Of a stretch of DNA of 64,000 bases, positions 33,645 through 44,559 are shown piece after piece. How positions within the stretch are numbered: the first letter of the stretch is position 1; every line of letters begins with the position of its first letter. Location of the stretch: positions 917,114,235 to 917,178,234 of the forward strand of contig CM066035.1 in NCBI GenBank assembly GCA_033557465.1. The letters run 5' to 3'. The DNA is from Ichthyophis bannanicus (lineage: Eukaryota; Chordata; Amphibia; Gymnophiona; Ichthyophiidae). Below the pieces are notes generated by a model. The model saw only the letters and a list, made by a program, of their open reading frames with translations. It was not told the DNA's origin and made no database searches. Position numbers and translations under genes: made by a program.

Positions 33645-34340
33645 TGCATTGAGTGTCACACGTATGATTTTCTCCCAGTTGGTGAGAGGTCTTACGTGTG
33701 CACTAGGTGCAAGGAGCTCTTTGCTCTCAGGGAACAAATCCGTTCTCTAGAGGCTAGAGTAGCAGACTTGGAAAACATAAGAAAGACAGAGAGGTACATA
33801 GACAAGACCTACAGGGATATAGTCCTGAAGTCCCAACTCCAATCTGGCAGCATCCCTGTTGCCATGGAGGAGAGAGGTCATGTGATAGGAGAGCATCACC
33901 CTGGTGTGGCAGGAAGTGATCCTGTAACTAGGACCTGTCCTCCAGGTGATGTAAAACCCTCTCACACCAAGGACGTTTCTCCAGGGCCATGTGCCCATGA
34001 GGGAAGGGTTAGGACAGCCGTTATAGTTGGTGATTCGATCATTAGGCATGTAGATAGCTGGGTGGCTGGTGGACGTGAGGATCGCCTGGTAACATGCCTG
34101 CCTGGTGCAAAGGTAGCGGACCTCACGCACCACCTAGATAAGGTCTTAGATAGTGCTGGGGAGGAGTCTGCTGTCTTGGTACATGTCGGTACCAATGACA
34201 TAGGAAAATGTGGTAGGGAGGTTCTGGAGGCTAAATTTAGGCTTTTAGGTAGGAAGTTGAAATCCAGAACTTCCAGGGTAGCGTTCTCCGTGCAGGGCCC
34301 AAAAGGCAGGCAATCCTCCGGAGTCTCAATGCGTGGATGA
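33645..34340 (+). pseudogene. CR1 ORF1: zinc finger, coiled coil, SGNH esterase-like
   Basis: In frame from 33645: CIEC, 17 residues, CTRC (a C2-type zinc finger), then a coiled coil LREQIRSLEARVADLENI, a Pro/Gly-rich linker, and an esterase-like domain. That domain has block I VIVGDSIIRHVD (nucleophile Ser) and VLVHVGTNDIGKCG (the GxND block). After about 34290 the frame shifts; the rest (GMGFTLIRLEP, probably the His block region as HL in intact proteins) is in another frame to about 34500. CR1 ORF1 esterases are known; their role in retrotransposition is thought to involve nucleic acid and lipid binding. No upstream ATG is in frame. Confidence 0.85.
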
Positions 34341-34536
34341 AACAATGCTGCAGAGATGAGGGGTTTGGATTTGATAGGAACTGGGGAACATTCTGGGGAA
34401 AGGAGGGGCTCTTCCGAAGGGATGGGCTTCACCTTAATCAGGTTGGAACCAGGCTGCTGGCATTAACCTTTAAAAAGGAGATAGAGCAGCTTTTAAACTA
34501 GATAATAGGGGAAAGCCGACAGTCGCCCAAGAGCGG

Positions 34537-35406
34537 ATGGTTCGGAAGAATGTATCCATGAAGGATACTACCAAAAGCAGAGAGGTTCCAAAAAAGAGTA
34601 AAGTAGCCCAAATGCCCTCGAGTATGGAGCAGACAGAGCTTAAAGATCCCAAATTACCCATGTCTACCAATAGCCAAATTAATATGAATAAAATACAGTT
34701 TCTAAAATGCTTGTATGCAAATGCAAGAAGTCTAAAAAATAAGATGGGAGAGTTAGAATATATAGCACTAAATGAGAGGTTAGATATGATTAGAATATCA
34801 GAGACATGGTGGAAAGAGGACAACCAGTGGGACACTGTGATACCTGGGTACAAACTATATCGTAATGATAGAGCTGATCAAATTGGTGGAGGGGTTGTGC
34901 TCTATGTTAGAGAGGGCATTGAGTCAGAAAGGATTAAAGTTTTGCAGGAAACAAAATTTGCTGTAGAATCTCTATGGATTGAAATTCCATGTAAAAAGGG
35001 GAAGGCAATGGCAGTGGGGGTGTACTATCGACCGCCTGGCCAGAATGAACAAATGGATGATGAAATGCTCAAAGAAATCAAGGAAGCTAACAAAAGTTAC
35101 AGCGCGGTAATAATAATGGGTGATTTCAATTACCCCGGTATCGACTGGGTCAGTGTCACGGCAGGACATGCTAGGGAGATAAAGTTCCTAGATAAAATAA
35201 ATGACTGCTTCTTGGAGCAGCTGGTTCATGAACCGACAAGAGGGGAAACCATATTAGACCTAGTCCTTAGTGGAACACCAGATCTAGTGCAAGAGTTAAG
35301 GGTGTTGGGTCCACTTGGCAATAGTGATCATAGCATGATCGCCTTTGATTTAATTAGTGGAGGAGGGATAGTAAGGAAATCCACAGTACTACCTTTTAAC
35401 TTTTGA
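34537..35406 (+). pseudogene. CR1 ORF2 endonuclease domain
   Basis: A 289-codon frame with the APE-type blocks in order: NARSLKNKMGEL (Asn), RISETWWKED (Glu), GGGVVLYVREG, YYRPPGQNE (Tyr-Arg), IIMGDFNYPGIDW (Asp-Asn), and LGNSDHSMIAFD (Ser-Asp-His). All catalytic residues are present, so this domain looks intact. It ends at a TGA after PFNF, where related copies read on (61225 keeps the frame as FNFQKEDF). Its job in an active LINE is to nick the target. Confidence 0.92.
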
Positions 35407-35424
35407 AAGGGAGACTATGATAAA

Positions 35425-35785
35425 ATGAGGAAAATAGTTAAGAAAAAACTAAAAGGAGCAGTTGCAAAGGTTAAAGACTTACATCAAGCTTGGGTGTTGT
35501 TGAAAAATACCATCTTGGAAGCCCAGACCAGCTGTATTCCACGCTTTAAGAAAAGCTGCCATCATGGTTTAAAGCTGAGGTCAGAGAGGCTGTTGTTGCC
35601 AAAAAAGCATCTTTCAGGAAATGGAAAAAAGAGCCAAACGACGAAACCTGGAAACAGCACAAGCACTGGCAGGTCAAATGCAAGGCATTGATAAAGCAGG
35701 CAAAGGGAGAATTTGAGAAAAAGCTTGCTGCGGAAGTAAAACGCGAAATAAAGATTTTTTAAAGTACATTCATAGCAAAAAACCT
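35425..35785 (+). pseudogene. CR1 ORF2 linker, frameshifted
   Basis: MRKIVKKKLKGAVAKVKDLHQAWVLLKNTILEAQ is the usual CR1 region between endonuclease and RT. At about 35575 the frame shifts. A homologous decayed piece is at 61255-61620. Confidence 0.8.
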
Positions 35786-36789
35786 GTGAGACAGTCAGTT
35801 GGTCCATTAGATGAAAGAGGAGTTAAAGGGGCACTAAGAGGCGACAAGGCAATAGTGGAGAGACTGAATGAATTCTTTGCTTCGGTCTTTACTGAGGAAG
35901 ATGTAGGGATGTTACCCATGACTGAAGTGGTATTTAAAGGTGCGGAAGAATTGAAGGAAATATCGATTCATTGGGAAGATGTATTACAACTATTAGATAA
36001 ACTGAAGAGTAGCAAATCACCTGGGCCGGATGGTATACATCCAAGGGTGTTGAAAGAACTGAAATACGAGATTGCAGACCTGCTATTAGTAATCTGTGAA
36101 CTATCATTAAAATCATCTCTAATACCTGAAGATTGGAGGATCGCCAATGTAACACCAATTTTTAAAAAGGGTTCCATGGGTGATCCGGGAAACTACAGAC
36201 CGGTGAGCCTCACATCAGTACCGGGAAAAATGGTAGAAACCATCATAAAGAATAAAATTACTCAGCATGTAGATAGTCATTGCCTAATGGGAGACAGCCA
36301 ACATGGCTTTAGACAAGGAAGATCTTGTCTTACTAATCTATTATGTTTGAAAGTGTGATTAAACAAGTGAACAAAGGTGAGTCAGTTGATATAGTGTATC
36401 TAGACTTTCAGAAAGCCTTTGACAAGGTCCCTCATCAGAGACTTTTGGCAAAACTAAAGAGTCATGGGATAGGAGGCAGTGTACTACTGTGGATCAGGAA
36501 CTGGTTAAAAGATAGAAAGCAGAGGGTTGGGCTAAATGGCCAATTTTCCCAATGGAGAAAGGTGAATAGTGGTGTACCCCAGGGATCTGTGCTGGGTCCG
36601 CTGCTTTTTGACATATTCATAAATGACCTGGAAAGTGGAATAACGAGTGAGGTTATCAAATTTGCAGATGACACAAAACTATTTAAAGTTGTTAAAACCC
36701 AAGAGGATTGTGGAGAATTGCAAGAGGATCTTGATAAATTGGAAGACTGGGCATCAAAATGGCAGATGAAATTTAATGTGGACAAGTGA
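35786..36789 (+). pseudogene. CR1 ORF2 reverse transcriptase
   Basis: Two overlapping frames. The first (35786-36358) has SKSPGPDGIHPRVLKEL, IANVTPIFKKGSMGDPGNYR and HGFRQGRSCLTNLL. The second (36343-36789) has VYLDFQKAFDKVPHQRL (motif A Asp), NSGVPQGSVLGPLLF (motif B), IKFADDTKLF (Asp pair) and WQMKFNVDK. The junction at about 36345 is a one-base slip. A TGA at 36787, where a Cys (KCK) is usual, ends the frame. All catalytic Asp residues are present. Confidence 0.92.
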
Positions 36790-36795
36790 AAATTT

Positions 36796-37475
36796 ATGCA
36801 CCTATGGAAGAACAACCCAAACTATGGTTACACAATGCAAGGTTCCACTTTAGGAACCACCACCCAGGAAATAGTTGTAGGCGTCATTGTGGATAACATG
36901 TTAAAACCCTCGGCCCAGTGTGCAGCGGCGGCCAAGAGAGCAAATAGAATGCTAGGTATCATAAGGAAAGGAATGGAAAATAAAACAAAAGATATTATAA
37001 TGTCTCTATACCTTTCCATGGTGAGACTGCACCTTGAATATTGTGTGCAATTCTGGTCGCCGTATCTTAAAAAGGATATAGCGTTATTAGAAAAGGTTCA
37101 GAGAAGAGCCACCAAAATGGTAAAGGGGATGGAAGGATACTCCTATGAAGAAAGGCTAAAAAGGTTAGGGCTCTTTAACCTGGAAAGAGACGGCTGAGGG
37201 GAGATATGATTGAAGTCTATAAATTAATGAACGGAGTGGAACGGGTAAACGTAGATCGATTGTTTACGTTATCAGAATATAGAAAGACTAGGGGACATAC
37301 AATGAAGCTACAGTCTAAACTATTTAAGACTAATAAAAGAAAATATTTTTTCACTCAACGTCTAATCAAACTCTGGAATTTGTTACCGGAGGATGTAGTA
37401 AAGGCTGTTAGTGTAGCTGGGTTTAAAAAAGGTTTGGACAAGTTCCTGGAGGAAAGGTCCATAAACCATTATTAA
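36796..37475 (+). pseudogene. CR1 ORF2 C-terminal domain
   Basis: In two frames: 36796-37197 ([62 protein letters not shown]) and 37206-37475 ([32 protein letters not shown], then the stop). A one- or two-base slip lies near 37195. Confidence 0.9.
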
Positions 37476-37649
37476 GAAGGGACCCAGGATATCAATGCTT
37501 GACCCAGTACAAGCATTGTGGAACCTGTGTCTTTTGGGGAAACTGCTAGGTATGTATGACCTAGATTGCCCACTGTTGGAAGCAGGATACTGGGCTTGAT
37601 GGACCTTGGTCTGACCCAGTATGGCATATCTTATGTTCTTATGTTCTAA

Positions 37650-38515
37650 AGCTGACCAATGGATGCAGTGGCATTTAACCAAAAGATTCACGCCAAAAAA
37701 GAAGATAGACAGTTGCCATGGTAACCCGTGACACCTTTACCTTAGCGGATGAATCAATTTGTGTGAAAATATTTAGGGCACGATCATAACAATATAAAAA
37801 AATACATAAAGAAAGGGGAACCTCCCAAAAAAGGAAGGAAGGAGCAAAAATGAATAAAAATGGATAAAAGCCACTGTGGTAATGCCATATCAAAACCAAA
37901 CAAAAGAGGAAAATCAAAAGATAGGTGGCCACAAAGCATTGTGTAATAATTACAGTATATAATAAACCTCATAATCCCAAGCATCCTAATGTTAAAATTT
38001 CAAAAGAGAGTAAAAGTAGGAAATAAAAAAGAGGTCATAAAAAGAAAACATTGTATCAGAGCAGATGAATAATGAAAACTACACATCTGGGTACAAAGGA
38101 AATCTCCTCAGGTGCAGTGATAATAAAAGGTGATTTGGAACATGAAAACGAGGGGTAATAATTAAAAATATATAAAATAGAAAAGTAAATAGCAAAAAAA
38201 TAAATAAAGTAAAAAAACAAAAGTTACAAATGAAAAATTAGGGCATAAAGGCTCGGAATAAAAAACTCATATTAAAGGACTATTAAAAGCAATATTCAAA
38301 GGATGAAAAATAGAAATAGTGGCATGAAGGCATAAAACTGAAAAACGAGAAAAGGGGGGGGAAGGAAGGTAAGGGGAAGAAGGGAGAGTGGGAAGGGGAA
38401 AAAAGGGATGGGGAAGGGAGGGGGAGGGAAAAAGGGAATTATTGGAGAAGAGAGAGGAGGGAAGGAGGGGAATGAGAAGGAGAAGAAAGAGAAGTGGAGA
38501 GGAAGGAGGAAGGAA
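37650..38515. other. A-rich then GA-rich low-complexity sequence
   Basis: 37650-38340 is A-rich without gene motifs. 38340-38515 is a purine tract (ggaagg/gggaag repeats). Confidence 0.5.
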
Positions 38516-38517
38516 AA

Positions 38518-39025
38518 TTATAGTAACATAGTATATGACGGCAGATAAAGACCAGTATGGTCCATCCAGTCTGCCCAGTAAGGTGGATAGAGTGGTTGTA
38601 ACTGCAGCTTCATGCAGTCACCCCCCTCTATGCCTGTGTTTAGGATTGTACCTGCTACTTTGTGCATGTCAGAGGACCCCTCTATTAAAATATATTTAAG
38701 TTTGCTTTGAGTTCATCCTCTTGCTATAAAGGGATCCATTATGTCTGTCCTATGCCATTTTAAATTCTGTCACTATATTTGCCCCACCACCTTCATAGGG
38801 AGGGCATTCAATGCATTCACCACCCTTTACCGCCTTGCAACTTCATCATATGCCCTCTAGTTTTACAGCTTCCCCTTCTTTGAAAAAGACTTGTTTATTC
38901 ATTGATATCCTTTAACTATTTAAAAGTCTGTATCATATCTCCCCTGTCCCTCCTCTCCTCTAGGGTATACATATTTAGGTCTTCAAGTCTCTTCTCATAT
39001 GTCTCATCTGGTGCAGGCTCCGAAT
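38518..39025 (-). mobile_element. CR1-type LINE 3' end, minus strand
   Basis: Read on the minus strand: YEKRLEDLNMYTLEERRDRG (matching the CR1-B C-terminal block YEDRLKDLNM), further broken C-terminal text, and a 3' UTR with gactggatggaccatactgg and an ending in tatgttactat. A third CR1 subfamily, 5'-truncated. Confidence 0.85.
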
Positions 39026-39415
39026 CATTATGTAAAAATGTATTATTTATAATATAATATAATTATTTATTATCATCTGATGGGCTGTGGTCATACTTCC
39101 GCTATAATAGACTACATGACTATCTCTCATTAAAAAAAAAAAAAAAACAGAACAGTCTTTTTCCATGGAGCCCGTTGGATGTCTGTCCTAGTTCACCCGG
39201 AAAACGGTTAGATTTTTCTTGCTATTCCCTGCGATTTCATTGCAGCTTTTTGCCCGGTTCGACGCCGGTTCCCCTTCCCGCCAGGTTTGGTACACCGGTA
39301 TCGAGCCCGTTTCTCATTTTTTCGGTTTTTGCCCTTCGTGGCTGGCGTTCGTGCCCTTTTTTCTTTATCCCTGGAAGGCCGGTCCTTTGACCTCGCGGGA
39401 GCTCTTTTTTTCCCG

Positions 39416-41343
39416 ATGGTTTCCGGTGGTTTTAAAAAGTGTGATCGGTGCAAGAAACTAATGTCTCTCACCAACACACATGACTGCTGCCTTCAGTGCC
39501 TCGGTCCTGATCATGATCCTAAGATCTGTGGACCGTGTGGCAAAATGTCCACTAAGGCACTGCGAAGTCGCCAGCATCAAAAGGAAAGACTTTTCTCTGA
39601 TTCAGCCTCCTGCCGGGCCCGGACCTCGTCTGAGGTCTCGACATCTCGGGAGTCTGACCCCGAGCATCGTCGGGGTTCCTCAGATAGGGGGTCCCCCGAG
39701 TGGGAGCGAAAGAGGAAGAAGCGGCTTGCGAGGGCGGCGTCGGAGGAGGTCCCTGGCTCCTCGAGGGCTAGGTCTCGGACCCCCGACCGCCGTCCCAGGC
39801 CCGTGGAACAGGAGAAGCCGTCAAAAGTGCCTCGTGTGGAGCCGGAGTCTGCTGGGCACGTAAGTCCTGTTGTCCTTGAGGACTCTCCATCCAGGGAGCT
39901 GACGTCGGGCCCGGCGCCGCTGGGGCCCAAGTCGGTGGCTGCTGAGTCTCCTGAGCTGGGTCTCAGGCTGACAGCCTTAGAGTGCAGACTGTCTGCCTTC
40001 ATGGATCAGCAGCGGGTGCTGATGGCCAGCCTTGCTGGCGCATCTGCCCCGACCACCGGGACATCGATGTCGAAGTCGACCCCGGAGACCGAGCCGATAC
40101 TCGAGACCATGAAGGCTCGAGGTCGTCCTCGGTCGCGGTCACCCTCGACCTCCCGGTCGGGACCGAGGGCATCGACGCCGGTGCCTTCGGCGTGGGGGCG
40201 GGTGCTGCTGGGCCCCGCGCAGTCGAAGCCCGACTCCTCTTCGGACGAGTCCGCCTGTGAGACAGAGGACAAGGAGTCCCCCGATACCTTCAAGACTCGG
40301 TGCGTCCCGTCGGACTCACCGCAGTCTGAGCCCCGGAGTAGATCCCCTCCGGAGGATACCCAGTTCTGGGAGTTCGTTCGGGATATGGCCACTGCTTTGG
40401 CGATCCCCGCTGACCCCGAGGAGGAGCCTCGAGCCGAAGAGCTTGAGGCCCTCCAGTTTGACTCTCCTCTGAAGGAGGTCTTTACTGTGCCGGTTCCTCC
40501 GATGCTGGAACGGCTCCTCTTCCGGATGTGGGAGGCACCGGCCTCGGCGCCAGTTCTGAGCAAGCGGGTCGATTCCATTTATCGACTCCGTAAGAGCCCT
40601 GGTTTTCAAAAGGCGCAGCTACCACACCATTCCATGGTGTGGAATTGGCCATGCATCGCCTGAAAAGTCAGAAGAAGCACTCCACGGTGCCCCCTGGCAG
40701 GGAGGCCCGGAACCTGGATGTGTTTGGTAGAAAGTGCTTCCAGGGCTCGATGCTTGCTTGCCGTGTCCAGTCTTACCAGCTGTACATGGGCATGTACTTG
40801 CGAGATCTGGCGAAGGAGCTTGCCGGGTTCTTTGCTGGTCTCTCCAGGGAACCTTTGCAGAGGTTCAAGTCCTTGTCCTCGGGGATCCAGGAATGCTCTA
40901 AGTTCATGTCCTGAACAGCCTACGATGGCTTTGAGGCCTCGGCCTGTGTTGCAGCAGCCGGCATCGCGGCTCGACACCAGGCATGGCTGCAGTCATCGCA
41001 TCTGGAGCCATGGGTTCAAGACAAGTTGGTCAATGTCCCTTGCCGAGGTGAGAACCTTCTTGGCAAGCCCATGGCCGAGAAGGCTGCACAGCTCGAGACC
41101 GAGCACCTCACGAGGACAAGGCTGTCTAGAAAGACTTCTGCCCCTTCTCATAAAAAGAAGGGCTCGGGTAAGAAGTCCTTTTACCCGAGGAAGGTGACTG
41201 CCTACAAACAGTTCCCACCTTACCAGGCCTCCCCAGCTCCCCCACAGGGTCAGCAGGCCAAGGGGCAGGGACATGGGTCCCATAGGCAGAAGGCCCCCAA
41301 GCCTCAGGCTCCTGCTCCCACTCAGCAGGGTGGGGTTTTTTGA
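39416..41343 (+). pseudogene. DIRS Gag-like protein, nearly intact
   Basis: The ATG at 39416 is conserved in copy 2 (48656), so I prefer it to the earlier start at 39287. Near the N-terminus lies a Cys/His cluster (C9-x2-C12, H22, C25-x2-C28, H33, C38-x2-C41), a candidate zinc-binding module. A Ser/Arg/Pro-rich low-complexity middle follows, and then a conserved block (YQLYMGMYLRDLAKELAGF). A frameshift lies near 40630 and a TGA at 40912. The same frame then resumes (AYDGFEASACVA) to a Lys/Gln-rich tail ending at 41343. The presumed role is RNA packaging; this is inference from position. Confidence 0.8.
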
Positions 41344-43263
41344 CTCCCAAGGCATAGCCCCTCCGTCTCTACTGTCCCATCCCTGCACAGGAGGTCGACT
41401 AACCCTGTTTGCCCACAGGTGGCCACCCATTACAGGAGACAGTTGGGTCTTAAGCATAGTCCACACGGGCTATCTGCATCATTTCCATCAGTTGCCCCCT
41501 CCTTACTTACCTGGAGAGCCTCCAAGTCCTCCTCTCCACACAGACCTCCTCCTTCAAGAGCTTCAGGGTCTGTTGCGAGACAAGGCGGTGGAGCCTGTGC
41601 CTCCCCACCTCCAAGGTCACGGTTTCTACTCCAGGTACTTCCTCGTACAAAAGAGAACAGGACGCCTCAGGCCTATTCTCGACCTCAGAAATCTCAACAA
41701 GTTCCTAGAGAAAGAAAAGTTCAAGATGCTTACTCTTGGAACACTTCTGCCCTACCTCCAGCAGGGAGATTGGCTATGCTCCTTAGATCTAAACGATGCG
41801 TACACTCACATCCTCATTCATCCAGACCACAGAAAGTACCTCAGGTTCATTGTGGGAGGAAACCATTATCAGTACAGAGTGCTGCCTTTCCGCCTCACCT
41901 CCGCCCCCAGGGTCTTTACCAAATGCCTGGCAGTGGTGGCGGCCTACCTGAGAAATCAGGGTATCTTTGTCTTCCCCTATCTGGACGACTGGCTCATCAG
42001 GGGTCAGACGTGCCAGGAGGCCAGGCAAGCCACCCTCCGAACTATCTCTCTTCTTCAACACCTGGGTTTTGTCATAAACTTCGCAAAGTCCACTTTGCTC
42101 TCCTCCCAGAACTTGGAGTTCATAGGGGCAAGGCTGGACTCTCTGCAGGCAAAGGCTTTCTTACCAGAAGACAGAGCCCAAAGACTGATAGACTTGGCAA
42201 ACCAGTTTCTCCACAGGCCACTGGTTTCCGCCAGACTCTGGCTACGGCTTCTGGGCCACATGGCTTCGACAGTGCATGTGACTCCCAGTGCCCGACTCCA
42301 TATGAGGCCTGCACAATGGTGCCTCAGAACTCAGTGGACACAGTCCACAGGACGCCTCAGAGACAGAGTAAGGGTGTCCAGACCATTCCTGAACTCCCTA
42401 CACTGGTGGCTGCACCCCCCCCCCCCCCCAATCTACTGCAAGGGGTGCCTTTTCAGATTCCTGGGTTCACAGTGGTGTTGACCATAGATGCCTCTCTGCA
42501 GTGCTGGGGAGCACATTGTCTGGGCAAGTGCACCCAGGGCCTGTGGTCTCCCTGGGAGGCCACGCAACAGATCAACCTACTGGAACTCCGGGCTATTCGC
42601 TTAGCCCTCAAGACTTTCTCTCAAAACCTGGCTCACCAGTCTGTCTTAGTACAGATGGATAACCAGGTAGCCATGTTTTATGTGAACAAGCAGGGCGGCA
42701 CTGGGTCCAGGCTCCTTTGTCAGGAGGCACAGGACCTTGGCTTGTTTGCGCTCAAGCACAACATGTTTCTCAAAGCTGTTTATCTCCCTGGCCAGGAGAA
42801 CTGCCTGGCAGACAGGTTGAGCAGAGTTCTGCAGCCCCACGAATGGCAACTCCAGCCATTAGTGGTTCAGAAGATTTTCCTGAAATGGGGACTTCCATCC
42901 ATAGATCTCTTTGCCAGTCCCCTGAACAAGCAGCTGCCCAGGTTCTGCTCCAGGCACCCGCATCCCATGAGGTGGGCAGCGGATGCTTTTCTGATTTCCT
43001 GGTCTCAGGGCCTCCTATATGCGTTTCCTCCCACGCCTCTGGTGGCCCGAACCCTGTTCAAGGTTCTAAAGGACAAGGCCTCGGTACTCCTAGTAGCTCC
43101 CAGGTGGCCGAGGCAGCCTTGGTTTCCACTTCTGCCTCAACTGGCAGTGGACACCCCACTGCCTCTGGGGTTGCAGCCTGACCTCCTCTCTCAGGATCAA
43201 GGTTCTCTTCTGCACCCAAATCTCAAATCTCTCAATTTGATGGCCTGGAGGCTGCAAGGGTAG
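41273..43263 (+). pseudogene. DIRS Pol: reverse transcriptase and RNase H
   Basis: The RT frame (41273-42481) has YSRYFLVQKRTGRLRPILDL, SLDLNDAYTHILIHP (motif A Asp, about residue 169) and VFPYLDDWLIRG (YLDD, about 236-239). A run of 15 C at 42415-42429 shifts the frame. RNase H continues in the other frame: TIDASLQCWGAHC (Asp), LLELRAIRLAL (Glu), VQMDNQVAMFYVNKQGG (Asp), NCLADRLSR (Asp). The C-terminal region (DLFASPLNKQLPRFCS ... PRWPRQPWFPLL) is the conserved stretch of DIRS Pol before the recombinase, stopping at 43263. The product would reverse-transcribe the element RNA. Apart from the C-run it looks intact. Confidence 0.93.
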
Positions 43264-43270
43264 TTTTGGC

Positions 43271-44266
43271 TCCCTGGCCTCTAGGAAGCAGTCCACTAGA
43301 AAAACCTATGCCCTGAAATGGAAAAGGTTTTCTCTGTGGTGTCAGCTGCGTACAGAAGATCCTTTCTCCTGTGCTGTACCAGTAGTGCTTCAGTACCTGC
43401 TGCACTTGTCCAATCAGGGCCTTAAGTCCAATTCTGTTCGGGTCCACCTCTCAGCTCTGGCAGCTCACCACTCTCTGGTGGAAGGACACTCTCTGTTGGT
43501 TCACCCCTTGGTGTCCCGGTTCCTCAGGGGTTTGCTCTTGCTCAAGCCTCCTGTCCGTCCTCCAGCCCCTGAGTGGGAGTTGAATGTGGTCTTGCAACAA
43601 CTGACTCGCCCACCTTTTGAGCCGATGGCTACTTGTCCTCTCCGCTTCCTTTCCTGGAAGACACTCTTCCTGGTCGCCTTAACCTCGGCCAGACGAGTGA
43701 GTGAGCTTCAGGCCCTGGTCTGTGACAGGCCTTACACCTGATTCTATAGGAACAGGGTAGTCCTTAAGACTCATCCAAAGTTCCTCCCAAAGGTTGTCTC
43801 CTCTTTCCACCTCAACCAGGAGGTGGTTCTTCCAACATTCTTCCCTAGGCCTCATGCGAGCCAGGCTGAAGCGGTCCTGCATACCCTGGACTGTAGGAGG
43901 GCCTTATCCTTCTATCTTGACCGTACGCAGGGACATAGAAGGGCTACTCAGCTCTTCATATCTTTTGACCCTAATAATTTGGGGTTGGCTGTGTCCAAGC
44001 GTACCTTGTTCATATGTGTGGCTGACTGTATCACCTGGGCTTACAGGGCAGCTGACCTTCCCTTGCAGGGTCGGGTCACGGCCCACCGTGTCAGGGCTAT
44101 GGCTGCCTCAGTAGCTCATCTCCACTCTGTACCGTTGGCAGACTTCTGCAGGGCTGCAACTTGGTCCTCATGCCAGACTTTTGCAGCCCATTACTGCCTG
44201 GAGAGGGAGTCCCATAGGGACAGTGCTTTTGGCCAGGCAGTACTCCGGAATCTCTTTGAGGTTTAG
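43271..44266 (+). pseudogene. DIRS tyrosine recombinase, one internal stop
   Basis: The frame opens at LASRKQSTRKTYALKWKRF, just after Pol. The N-terminal half (VVLQYLLHLSNQGLKSNSVR) looks like a core-binding helical domain. The catalytic half has SARRVSELQAL (Arg I), HRVRAMAASV (His-x-x-Arg) and FAAHYCLERE (the nucleophilic Tyr in a conserved HY). The only stop is the TGA at 43739, where copy 2 has AGG (Arg). It would insert the circular DNA by recombination, without target duplication. Close to functional. Confidence 0.92.
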
Positions 44267-44394
44267 GCAACTCCTGCCCTCCAGCTCTCCGTTGGGCTAC
44301 CGGTGGAGGTTCTTTCAGTGCAAAGCCTTTCTTTGATGCTGGGACTAGAGGGAGTTCTCTTGTTCAGCCTGGGTTCCTGGTAGCCCAGAGCTAG

Positions 44395-44512
44395 GGAGTC
44401 ACCCATATGTGAGGACTGACTTCCTGCTTGGTCCTGGAGAAAGAGTAGTTACTCACCTGTAACAGGTGTTCTCCAGGGAGCAGCAGGAATCAGTCCTCAC
44501 AACGCTCCCTCC
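44395..44512 (+). repeat. Internal complementary region of DIRS copy 1
   Basis: It starts cacccatatgtgaggactga and tcctgcttggtcctggagaa, followed by agttactcacctgtaacagg, gttctccagggagcagcagg and aatcagtcctcac. The first half is the complement of a left end (as at 48242 in copy 2), and the second that of the right end at 44768. Confidence 0.9.
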
Positions 44513-44559
44513 TCCCCTGGGAGTTGCAGTTGTATATAGTTCCTTTTTACCTTTTTTTG

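Larger units (their letters stand above)
33610..37645 (+). mobile_element. CR1 LINE (subfamily A), nearly complete
   Basis: ORF1 (33645-34500) is followed by ORF2 with endonuclease (34690-35406), RT (35780-36790) and a C-terminal domain (36790-37475). A 3' UTR ends in the octamer repeat ttatgttcttatgttct. The stretch cttgatggaccttggtctga before it is typical of tetrapod CR1/L3-type 3' ends. ORF2 carries at least three frameshifts or stops, so it is inactive, but it is the most complete LINE here. Whether the tandem repeats upstream are its 5' UTR is open. Confidence 0.9.

Noticed and set aside
39287..39415. Upstream start of the DIRS Gag ORF
   Set aside because: No equivalent in copy 2; the ATG at 39416 is conserved at 48656.
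39577..40578. Minus-strand ORFs opposite the DIRS Gag (141 and 190 aa)
   Set aside because: Shadow frames of Arg/Ser-rich coding sequence; no motifs.
41419..42410. The 614-codon frame from 41419 as one Pol protein
   Set aside because: Its first ~330 codons are an off-frame reading of RT; only the part after the C-run is RNase H.
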